Assembly: GCA_965226945.1 (NCBI GenBank)
Contig: OZ245717.1
Location: 2,728,001 to 2,792,000, forward strand
Source: SYLG01 sp965226945
GTDB taxonomy: Bacteria; Planctomycetota; Planctomycetia; Gemmatales; Gemmataceae
Direction: 5' to 3'
DNA length: 64,000 nt
This document shows positions 16,445 through 23,774 of the stretch, in pieces. Position 1 is the first letter of the stretch; every line of letters starts with the position of its first letter. The position numbers and the translations under genes were made by a program. The notes under the pieces were generated by a model, which was given only the letters and a program-made list of their open reading frames with translations, did no database searches and had not been told where the DNA came from.

Positions 16445-18208
16445 ATGAAGCTTTGGCGCATGGCCGCAATGCTGCCCCCTCTGGGGGGGTGCGTTTTGGG
16501 AATGTTGTTCTGCGCCGGCATGATTCTCTCGGCGCCGCAAAACCAGACCACCAGCCAGCCCGGTCAATACGGAGGCCTCATTTCCCCAAGCGCCGCCGAC
16601 CTGATGACGCTGCGAGAAGAGTCGATCGCGACCGATGCCGCCGGACTAGAGGAATGGATCAAACAGCGAGTGCTCGGCGAAGAGGAACTGGTTCGCATTG
16701 ACCGGCTGGTGATTCAACTGGGCGACGAAGAGTTCCAAAAGCGGGAAGAAGCCTCCAAAACCTTGACCGGTTATGGGCCCCGAGCCCGTGCGGCCCTGCG
16801 CAAAGGGGTCGATCACAAGGATCCCGAGATCCGCGCACGATCGGCAGATGTGCTTCGAGTCATCGAAATCAACCACACACCCCTCATTCAAGCCGCCGCC
16901 TTGCGCGTGCTTGGGCGCTTGCAAAAAGGAAAACCCCCAGGATCCGAGATCACGATCCTCGATTTTCTGCGGCCCAAGGAAAATCAGGTTCTGCTGGAAT
17001 CGGCGATGGAAGCGATGGCTTTTCTCGCCTCGGAATGGACCGAACCGCCCCAGCCGATTCTCGACGCCTTGAAAAAACGCGCGCCCGCGGATCGCTATCC
17101 CCTCCTTCTGGCCCTGCTGAAATCGGGGAAATCATTCGGCCTGGAGATCGCCCGGCAGCAAGCCAGTCAGTCCGATCCCGAAGCGCGTTGCTGGGCCGCG
17201 ATGGCCCTCTGTTTTTCTGGGGCCGACCCTTCCTACATGGGTATGCTCATCGATCACATGTCCTATCTGGATGAACCCTCCTTCTTCCTGGCCGAGGATA
17301 TCGGCTACCGCATGGGGGAACCGAACAGCCCCGAGCCGGCTCCCGTGCTTTCGAGCTCGGACAGAGAACGGCGGATCGCCTCCTGGAAGACCTGGTGGAC
17401 CACACGAAAAAACCAGCCGATGACCCTGCGCGAACCCCTTCTTCCCGCGGGCCCCGGCGGATCGACCATGGTGGTGATCCTCGAACAAGGCAAAATCATT
17501 GACCTCGACGTGCAGAAAAAGCCTCGCTGGCAAATCAATGAGCTCGAATACCCGCTCGATGCTCAGCTGCTGCCTGGTCCTCGCGTGCTTGTGGCCGAGC
17601 ATGGCGGTCTGGGCAACCGGCTGGGGGACCGAATCACCGAAAGAGACATCAAGGGCCGCATTCTTTGGGCCAAAGGTTATAGCCAACCCCTTACAGCCCA
17701 AAGGCTTGCGTCAGGCATCACGCTCATTGCCGGAGAATACGGTTTCACCGAAGTGGATCTGAACGGACAGGATCTGGTCACCTGGAGCCCCGCGGGCAAC
17801 GAAAGAGTCATGAAGCTGCAACGGCGGTATGACGGTTTCACGGCCGTGGTCTTGAAAAATGGCGACGAGGGAGAAAAATCCCGGTTGGTGTGGCTGGATC
17901 GATCGTTTCGCGAGCGGGCGACCTTTCCCGTTCAGGTCGGGAAGTCGGGAGGCCGAGTCGATATTTTGCCCGGGGATCATGTCCTGCTGCCCGAATTCGA
18001 AAACAATCGGGTCGCCCAGTTCGATGCGACCGGAAAAGTCGTCTGGTCGGCCAATCTGGACCAGGTTGTCGCCTGCGTGGTCACCCCCTCCGGCACGATC
18101 ATGGCCAACTTTTTCGGCAACCGCGGAGCGGCCGAAATCGACAAATCCGGCAAGGAAATTTGGAATTTCCAGACCGACGCCAAGGTAACCCGAGCCTGGC
18201 GACGGTAA
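16445..18208 (+). CDS. Exported HEAT-repeat plus beta-propeller protein
   Basis: This is a 587-aa protein with an N-terminal hydrophobic segment (about residues 7-30), probably a signal peptide or anchor. Residues about 80-280 contain HEAT-like helical repeats (EEASKTLTGYGPRARAALRK, DPEIRARSADVLRVIE, ARCWAAMALCFSGADPSY). From about 335 to the end there are PQQ/WD-like blades with recurring turns (VNDQ-type LNGQDLVTWSPAG, LDRSFRERATFP, FDATGKVVWSANL, IDKSGKEIWNFQTD). This reads as a scaffold joined to a seven- or eight-bladed propeller. No PQQ-dehydrogenase catalytic residues were seen. The start ATG fits the signal peptide. The gene stands alone, ending 93 bases before the tRNA. Function is likely extracytoplasmic protein or ligand binding, by inference only. 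Confidence 0.72.
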   Translation: MKLWRMAAMLPPLGGCVLGMLFCAGMILSAPQNQTTSQPGQYGGLISPSAADLMTLREESIATDAAGLEEWIKQRVLGEEELVRIDRLVIQLGDEEFQKREEASKTLTGYGPRARAALRKGVDHKDPEIRARSADVLRVIEINHTPLIQAAALRVLGRLQKGKPPGSEITILDFLRPKENQVLLESAMEAMAFLASEWTEPPQPILDALKKRAPADRYPLLLALLKSGKSFGLEIARQQASQSDPEARCWAAMALCFSGADPSYMGMLIDHMSYLDEPSFFLAEDIGYRMGEPNSPEPAPVLSSSDRERRIASWKTWWTTRKNQPMTLREPLLPAGPGGSTMVVILEQGKIIDLDVQKKPRWQINELEYPLDAQLLPGPRVLVAEHGGLGNRLGDRITERDIKGRILWAKGYSQPLTAQRLASGITLIAGEYGFTEVDLNGQDLVTWSPAGNERVMKLQRRYDGFTAVVLKNGDEGEKSRLVWLDRSFRERATFPVQVGKSGGRVDILPGDHVLLPEFENNRVAQFDATGKVVWSANLDQVVACVVTPSGTIMANFFGNRGAAEIDKSGKEIWNFQTDAKVTRAWRR

Positions 18209-18301
18209 CGGTTCCCCGCCCTTCATTCCTCCCAGAATAGGGCCTCTTTCCCTTGATTTCCCGCCATTCTCTCCCAATATAGAAGGGAGTATGAATGCGT
18301 C

Positions 18302-18385
18302 GCCGGAGTGGCGAAATGGCAGACGCGCCAGCTTGAGGGGCTGGTTTCCTTTATGGAAGTGCAGGTTCAAGTCCTGTCTCCGGCA
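18302..18385 (+). tRNA. tRNA-Leu (anticodon GAG)
   Basis: The 84-base gene folds as a class II tRNA. The acceptor arms GCCGGAG and CTCCGGC pair perfectly. The anticodon arm is CCAGC-TTGAGGG-GCTGG, giving anticodon GAG at the expected position. A long variable arm (TTCC/GGAA stem) precedes the T arm GCAGG-TTCAAGT-CCTGT. The discriminator base is A and CCA is not encoded. Together these identify tRNA-Leu reading CUC and CUU codons. Confidence 0.95.
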
Positions 18386-18397
18386 CTAGTTGGACAA

Positions 18398-18439
18398 AAA
18401 AGAAGCGGGCTCCCTTTGGGAGCCCGCTTCTTTTTTTTT
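18398..18439 (+). terminator. Intrinsic terminator after tRNA-Leu
   Basis: A perfect 14-bp stem AGAAGCGGGCTCCC / GGGAGCCCGCTTCT with a TTT loop (18401-18431) is flanked by an A-tract and followed by a run of Ts. It begins 13 bases after the tRNA 3' end and is one of the clearest factor-independent terminators in the window. Its symmetry means it could also act on the opposite strand. Confidence 0.92.
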
Positions 18440-18653
18440 GGACTTTTTTGGCCCAGGAACGGTGGAGGATTTGCGATTGGAATGCGGTGAACGTGAGAGA
18501 GAATGGCCCCGCCGTCCCGGTAAGCGGCTTGAGCCAATTTCGCGTCGCAACTCGCTAGAATACCGCTGGTTTGGGACCTGTCCCCAGCCCCCTATCCGGT
18601 TGCGGAAGGAAAGTGTTCTTCCGCACCTTTTCTCGAATTGGCGCCGCTGATCC

Positions 18654-19625
18654 ATGGCTTTTTATCCCACCGATCATCCTCCCCACACATCCGTTCGTCC
18701 CAACCGGTCGATCCATGCCATCGTCGCGGCCTTGCTCCCCTGGACGCCGTCCGGAATCGATTGGAAAGCCTGGACGACTCAAGTCGAGCGGATCGTGGCG
18801 CTGGGCATGGTCCCGGCCATCAACATGGATACCGGGCATGTGAATTTGCTCGATCCCGCCAAGCGCAGCGAAATCCTTGGCAAGGCCCGGGATCTGTTGC
18901 GTGGCGTGCGCTTTGTCGCCGGCGCTTTTTTGGGAGATGCCCCCGGGCAAAAATTCGATGTGGGCGCCTACAAACGCTCCATCGAAGAGATCCAAAACCA
19001 TGGCGCGGTCCCGATCATTTTCCCCAGCCACGGCCTGGGAACCTTGCATGGCGCTGAATTGATCCAGGCCCATGAGTCGTTCGCCGCCGTCAGCGACGCC
19101 TTTTACGGTTTTGAACTGAGCCAGGCGTTTGTTCCCTTTGGCAGGATCTACAACCTTGAGGAATATGCAGGTTTGCTCGGCATCGGAGCCCTCAAGGGAG
19201 CCAAGCATTCTTCTCTTTCACGAATCGAGGAATGGAAAAGGTTGGACCTTAAGGACCGCATTCGTCCCGATTTTCAGGTGTTTACAGGCAACGACCTGGC
19301 GATCGACATGGTGATCTATGGCAGCGACTACCTTCTTGGTCTTGCCGCGTTCGCGCCTGACCTCTTCGCATTGCGAGATCGCTGGTGGCTGGTCGGCGAT
19401 CCGCGTTTTTACGAACTCAACGATGCCCTGCAGTACCTGGGCGCGTTCGCCTTCCGCGATCCCGTGCCAGCCTACAAGCATTCGGCCATCCAGTTTTGGA
19501 AGGTACGCGGCTGGATTGAAGACGACCGGCCCGCTCCCGGCGCGCCTGCCCGGCCCGATTCGGATCGCGCGATCCTCGCCACGCTTTGGAATCGTTTGGC
19601 CCCCTTTGCGGAGTTGACCCGGTGA
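18654..19625 (+). CDS. DapA-like (DHDPS/N-acetylneuraminate lyase superfamily) enzyme
   Basis: This is a 323-aa TIM-barrel enzyme resembling dihydrodipicolinate synthase-type lyases, which form a Schiff base with a 2-oxo acid. The N-terminus (SIHAIVAALLPWTPSGIDW) matches the first strand of the family. GRIYNLEEYAGLLGIGALKGAKHSSLSR contains the lysine expected for the Schiff base (GAKHSS). A FVAGAF strand and a glycine-rich GSDYLLGLAAFAPDLF strand follow in the usual order. The canonical YYNxP tyrosine region is altered to YGFELSQAFVPFG, so the substrate probably differs from aspartate semialdehyde. It overlaps the next gene by four bases (GTGA), implying translational coupling to the old-yellow-enzyme-like reductase. 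This is probably a two-step pathway for a sugar acid or aromatic acid. Confidence 0.78.
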   Translation: MAFYPTDHPPHTSVRPNRSIHAIVAALLPWTPSGIDWKAWTTQVERIVALGMVPAINMDTGHVNLLDPAKRSEILGKARDLLRGVRFVAGAFLGDAPGQKFDVGAYKRSIEEIQNHGAVPIIFPSHGLGTLHGAELIQAHESFAAVSDAFYGFELSQAFVPFGRIYNLEEYAGLLGIGALKGAKHSSLSRIEEWKRLDLKDRIRPDFQVFTGNDLAIDMVIYGSDYLLGLAAFAPDLFALRDRWWLVGDPRFYELNDALQYLGAFAFRDPVPAYKHSAIQFWKVRGWIEDDRPAPGAPARPDSDRAILATLWNRLAPFAELTR

Positions 19626-21067
19626 GCGAATACCGCAGCATGGTCTCGGTCAAAACGAGCTCCGAACTGAGCGAGCGATTGATCGCCCCCGCCGAGTTTG
19701 CGCCGTTGCCCCGCGTCCCGGAAAAAGCCCATCCGCAAGGACCACTTTCCCAATCACTGATTCACGACGGTCGCACCTTCGGCAACCGTTTTGCCATCCT
19801 GCCCATGGAAGGCTGGGATGCCACAAGCGACGGCAAACCGACCGACCTGACGACCCGGCGCTGGAAACGCTTTGGCGCCTCGGGCGCGAAAATGATCTGG
19901 GGCACCGAAGCGGTCGCGGTGCGCCATGACGGACGGGCCAATCCCAACCAACTCATCATCAGCGATGCCAACCTGAGCGCGCTGGCCGATCTGCGCCAAG
20001 TCATGGTTGACGAACACCATCGCTCGTTTGGCAAGACCGACGACCTCGTGGTTGGTTTGCAATTGACCCATTCGGGCCGCTTCGCCCGGCCCAATCGTAA
20101 AGACAGGTTCGAACCGCTTTGCATCGTCGAAAACCCGGTGCTCGATGCTCGCTATGGCATTTCAAGCGCCCAGACGAAAGCCACCGACGACGACCTCGAC
20201 CGGCTCATCGAAGATTTCATCCGCGGAGCGGTCCTGGCACAAAAAGCGGGCTTCGACTTCGTCGATTTGAAGCATTGCCACGGTTACCTGGGCCACGAAC
20301 TGCTTGGTGCAAGGCACCGCCCGGGAAAGTTTGGCGGATCGCTGGAAAACCGCATGCGTTTTCTTGCCGAAATCACGGCAGGTGTCCGGGCCAAAGCTCC
20401 CGGTCTAAGAATCGGCGTACGCCTGAGCATTTTTGACTGTGTCCCCTTTCGTCCCGGCAAGGACAACGTGGGAATCCCAGAAGAAACGCCCGGCGGCTAC
20501 GACCTGGCCTTTGGCTCCGGGCCCAATGGCGCCGGCATCGATTTGAGCGAAACGCTGGCGTTTTTGCAGGGCTGCGTAAAACTCGGCATCCGCTGGATCT
20601 GCACGACCGCCGGCAGCCCCTACTACACCCCGCACATCCAGCGGCCGGCGCAGTTTCCTCCGTCGGATGGATATCTGCCTCCAGAAGATCCGTGCCTGGG
20701 CGTGGCCCGGCAAATCGCCGCGACCGGCTGGCTCAAGGCCCGCAGGCCCGAACTGCTCTTCGTCGGTTCAGGCTACTCTTATTTGCAAGACTGGCTTCCC
20801 CAGGTCGGCGAAGCCGTCGTGGGCGCCGGCCTGGCCGATATGGTGGGCCTGGGTCGCATGGTGCTTGCCTACCCCGAATTGCCCGCCGACCTTCTCGCGG
20901 GCAAGCCGCTTGATCGCAAACGGATCTGCCGGACCTTTTCCGATTGCACGACCGGACCGCGCAAGGGGATGATTTCCGGCTGCTTCCCACTCGACCCCTT
21001 CTACAAGGTCATGCCCGAAGCGGAAATTGTGCGATCTTATCGCACCGCCTCGGCCAGGGCCGACTAA
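19622..21067 (+). CDS. NADH:flavin oxidoreductase / old yellow enzyme family protein
   Basis: This is an FMN-dependent reductase of about 481 aa. The barrel start (GRTFGNRFAILPMEGWDATSD) matches the OYE/2,4-dienoyl-CoA reductase N-terminus. QLTHSGRFARPN is the strand-4 QxxHxGR-type motif, and FVDLKHCHGYLGHELL with GGSLENRMRFLAEI is the conserved H-GYL / S-ENR signature. The usual catalytic H-(A/N)-HGYL is KHCHGYL here. The C-terminal CTTGPRKGMISGCFPLD is not a full FeS/NAD module, so this is a single-domain OYE, longer than usual at the N-terminus by about 50 residues. I chose GTG at 19622, which overlaps the upstream stop codon. Cotranscription with the DapA-like gene suggests reduction of the product of that enzyme. 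Confidence 0.85.
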   Translation: MSEYRSMVSVKTSSELSERLIAPAEFAPLPRVPEKAHPQGPLSQSLIHDGRTFGNRFAILPMEGWDATSDGKPTDLTTRRWKRFGASGAKMIWGTEAVAVRHDGRANPNQLIISDANLSALADLRQVMVDEHHRSFGKTDDLVVGLQLTHSGRFARPNRKDRFEPLCIVENPVLDARYGISSAQTKATDDDLDRLIEDFIRGAVLAQKAGFDFVDLKHCHGYLGHELLGARHRPGKFGGSLENRMRFLAEITAGVRAKAPGLRIGVRLSIFDCVPFRPGKDNVGIPEETPGGYDLAFGSGPNGAGIDLSETLAFLQGCVKLGIRWICTTAGSPYYTPHIQRPAQFPPSDGYLPPEDPCLGVARQIAATGWLKARRPELLFVGSGYSYLQDWLPQVGEAVVGAGLADMVGLGRMVLAYPELPADLLAGKPLDRKRICRTFSDCTTGPRKGMISGCFPLDPFYKVMPEAEIVRSYRTASARAD

Positions 21068-21229
21068 TCCGGTTCGCCGCGCCCACACGCCCAAAGCACC
21101 CACGCGCCCACTCTTGGTTGGCGCTTTGGCGCCCTGAAAGCGCAAGCCCCCCTACAATATCGAAATCGGGCTGTCGACGCCGTTTTTCTCGGCGCCATCC
21201 CCAAAACAACGGATTTCATCGGGAACGCC

Positions 21230-22900
21230 ATGGGCGAACAGTATATCTTCACGATCGAGCAGCTCACCAAAATCTACAATAAAAAAGAGGTGCTTAAAAA
21301 TATCTGGCTTTCGTTCTATCCCGGTGCCAAGATCGGCGTGATCGGGGGAAATGGCTCCGGTAAAAGTACGCTGATGCGCATCATGTCCGGCGTCGACAAG
21401 GATTTCATGGGCACCGCCCGGCCCGCCCCCAATGTTCGTATCGGTTATTTGCCCCAGGAACCCCGCCTCGACGAAAGCACCGATGTGCGCGGCAACCTCG
21501 AACAGGCGGTCGCCCCCATCCGCGCCTTGCTCACCAAGGAGGAGGAGATCGGCACCAAGATGGCTGACGCCACCCCCGAGGAGATGGACAAGTTGATGGA
21601 TGACCTGAATGTCGTTCAGGACAAGATCGCGGCGACCGACGCCTACAACCTCGACCGCAAGATCGAAGTCGCCATGGATGCGATGCGTTTGCCCCCGCCC
21701 GAAGCGTTGCCGACCAACCTTTCCGGTGGCGAAAGAAGGCGCGTGGCGCTTTGCAAAATGCTCCTCGAACGCCCGGACATGCTCCTTCTCGATGAACCAA
21801 CCAACCATCTCGACGCCGAATCGGTCGCCTGGATGGAACGCACCCTGCAAGAGTTCACCGGCACGGTCGTGGCCATCACGCACGACCGCTATTTCCTCGA
21901 TAATGTCGCGCAGTGGATCCTCGAACTGGAGCGCGGCGTGGGCCACCCCTACAAGGGGAACTACTCAGGCTGGCTCGAACAGAAACAGGAGCGGATGCGC
22001 CGTGAAGAAAAAGCGCAAGACGCTCGCCAAAAGCAGCTTGAGCGCGAACTGGAATGGGCGCGCATGGCGCCGCGCGGCCGCATCGCCAAGAGCAAGGCGC
22101 GTTTGACCGCCTATGAAAAGCTGGCCGCCCAGGAAGTCGAAGCCGACGCGGGCGAACTGATGCTGCAGATCCCCCCCGGTCCCCACCTGGGCGACCTGGT
22201 CGTGCGCGCCGAGGGAGTGGTCAAGGGTTACGGCGAAAACCTGCTCGTCGAAGATTTGAATTTCGACTTGCCCAAGGGGGGCATCGTCGGCGTCATCGGG
22301 CCCAACGGCGCCGGCAAAACCACCCTCTTCCGCATGATGGTCGGCCAGGAAAAGCCGGACAAGGGGAACCTGCGCATTGGCGACTCGGTCGTCTTTGCCT
22401 ATGTCGATCAAAACCGCGATTCGCTTTCCCCCACGAAGTCGGTCTTCGAGGAGATCACCGGCGGCGTCGATCATCTTCAACTGGGAAAAAGGAAGGTTCC
22501 CTCGCGCGGCTATGTGAGCTGCTTCAACTTCAAGGGTCCCGACCAGCAGCGCAAAGTCGGCGAGCTATCCGGTGGTGAACGCAACCGGGTCCACCTGGCC
22601 AAGCTCTTGCGCACCGGCGGCAATGTGCTGCTCCTTGACGAACCGACCAACGACCTCGATGTGGATACCTTGCGCGCGCTTGAGGAAGCGCTGCTCAACT
22701 TCGGCGGTTGCGCGGTGATCATCAGCCATGATCGCTGGTTCCTCGACCGGATCGCCACGCACATCCTCGCCTTTGAAGGGGATAGCAAGGTCGTCTGGCA
22801 CGAAGGCAACTTCCAAAGCTACGAGGAAGCCAAGCGCCAACGTTTGGGCGTCGAGGCCGATCAGCCCCGGCGCATCAAGTACCGGAAATTGAAAGTTTAA
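21230..22900 (+). CDS. ettA: Energy-dependent translational throttle protein EttA (ABC-F)
   Basis: This is a 556-aa ABC-F ATPase; E. coli EttA is about the same length. Two ATPase domains are present: Walker A GGNGSGKST near residue 38 and GPNGAGKTT near 355, with signatures LSGGERRRVALCKMLL and LSGGERNRVHLAKLL and Walker B LLLDEPTNHLDAESVAWME / LLLDEPTNDLDVDTL. The linker has the EttA-type arm and P-site tRNA interaction motif region (RREEKAQDARQKQLERELEWARMAPRG begins near 258). The N-terminal QYIFTIEQLTKIYNKKEVL is typical of EttA. It binds the ribosomal E site and gates the first peptide bond according to ATP level. It is transcribed alone, with a short GC-rich hairpin (GGGGG/CCCCC) about 25 bases after its stop codon. 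Confidence 0.97.
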   Translation: MGEQYIFTIEQLTKIYNKKEVLKNIWLSFYPGAKIGVIGGNGSGKSTLMRIMSGVDKDFMGTARPAPNVRIGYLPQEPRLDESTDVRGNLEQAVAPIRALLTKEEEIGTKMADATPEEMDKLMDDLNVVQDKIAATDAYNLDRKIEVAMDAMRLPPPEALPTNLSGGERRRVALCKMLLERPDMLLLDEPTNHLDAESVAWMERTLQEFTGTVVAITHDRYFLDNVAQWILELERGVGHPYKGNYSGWLEQKQERMRREEKAQDARQKQLERELEWARMAPRGRIAKSKARLTAYEKLAAQEVEADAGELMLQIPPGPHLGDLVVRAEGVVKGYGENLLVEDLNFDLPKGGIVGVIGPNGAGKTTLFRMMVGQEKPDKGNLRIGDSVVFAYVDQNRDSLSPTKSVFEEITGGVDHLQLGKRKVPSRGYVSCFNFKGPDQQRKVGELSGGERNRVHLAKLLRTGGNVLLLDEPTNDLDVDTLRALEEALLNFGGCAVIISHDRWFLDRIATHILAFEGDSKVVWHEGNFQSYEEAKRQRLGVEADQPRRIKYRKLKV

Positions 22901-23054
22901 CACGATCCGCGAACGCCCATTCTTGCGGGGGTTGTGTTCCCCCGGCAGTTGCCGGTTGTAAGGTAGCGGAGCCGATCGGCCCGCAGACTACGCGAGGACT
23001 CGATCCTGTTGCCTGACAGGCCGATCGAGAGTACAAGGGAGAGAAAAAGCGCCC

Positions 23055-23774
23055 ATGCTTCGGCTTGAGTCGGTTCGCAAGGTCTACTCCAAGGGGGGCA
23101 AGGGGAGCGGCGACGCCGCCCGCCAGGTCGAGGCGGTGCGCGGGGTCAGCCTCGAAATCGTCCCCGGCGAATTCGTCAGCATCATGGGACCTTCCGGATC
23201 GGGAAAGTCGACATTGATGCACCTTCTCGGGGCGCTTGACACGCCCACCGAAGGCCGGGCGATCTTTGAAGAGCGCGACCTGGCAACGCTGACCGATTCA
23301 GAGCGATCGCGCTTGCGCCGCGACCGGATCGGTTTCATCTTTCAATTCTTCAACCTGCTCCCTAATCTTTCCGCCGGGGAGAATGTGGCCCTGCCCCTTT
23401 TATTGGCGGGGATCGGACGCCGCATGGCTTTGGCGCGCGCCGACGAATGCCTGGAACGAGTCGGGCTGTCCCAAAGGGCCAGACACCTGCCGGACGAACT
23501 CTCCGGCGGCGAGATGCAGCGCGTCGCCGTGGCCCGGGCCCTGGCCCCCAAGCCTCGGGCGATCCTGTGCGATGAACCGACCGGCAACCTCGATACGGGC
23601 AATGCCCGGGCGATCCTCGATCTGCTGCGGCAACTGCCCGAGCCGGGCGGGGCCAGCGTGGTCATGGTCACGCACGATCAGGCCGCGGGTGCCCGCGCCG
23701 ACCGGATCGTTCATGTGCGCGACGGTCTTATCGACCGCGAGGAACGGCAATCTCCGGCGCGGTTTCCCGCATGA
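23055..23774 (+). CDS. ABC transporter ATP-binding protein (LolD/MacB type)
   Basis: This is a 239-aa cytoplasmic ATPase of the LolCDE/MacB family. Walker A is GPSGSGKST (residues about 47-55), the Q-loop is FQFFNLLPNLSAGENV, the signature is LSGGEMQRVAVARAL and Walker B is AILCDEPTGNLDTGNA, a family hallmark. The H-loop is VVMVTHDQ. A short insertion after the first strand (KGGKGSGDAAR) is unusual. AGGGAGAG upstream supports the ATG. The stop overlaps the start of the permease gene by four bases (ATGA), so the two form a coupled operon. It should power extraction or export of a lipid, lipoprotein or peptide by the permease. Confidence 0.93.
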   Translation: MLRLESVRKVYSKGGKGSGDAARQVEAVRGVSLEIVPGEFVSIMGPSGSGKSTLMHLLGALDTPTEGRAIFEERDLATLTDSERSRLRRDRIGFIFQFFNLLPNLSAGENVALPLLLAGIGRRMALARADECLERVGLSQRARHLPDELSGGEMQRVAVARALAPKPRAILCDEPTGNLDTGNARAILDLLRQLPEPGGASVVMVTHDQAAGARADRIVHVRDGLIDREERQSPARFPA

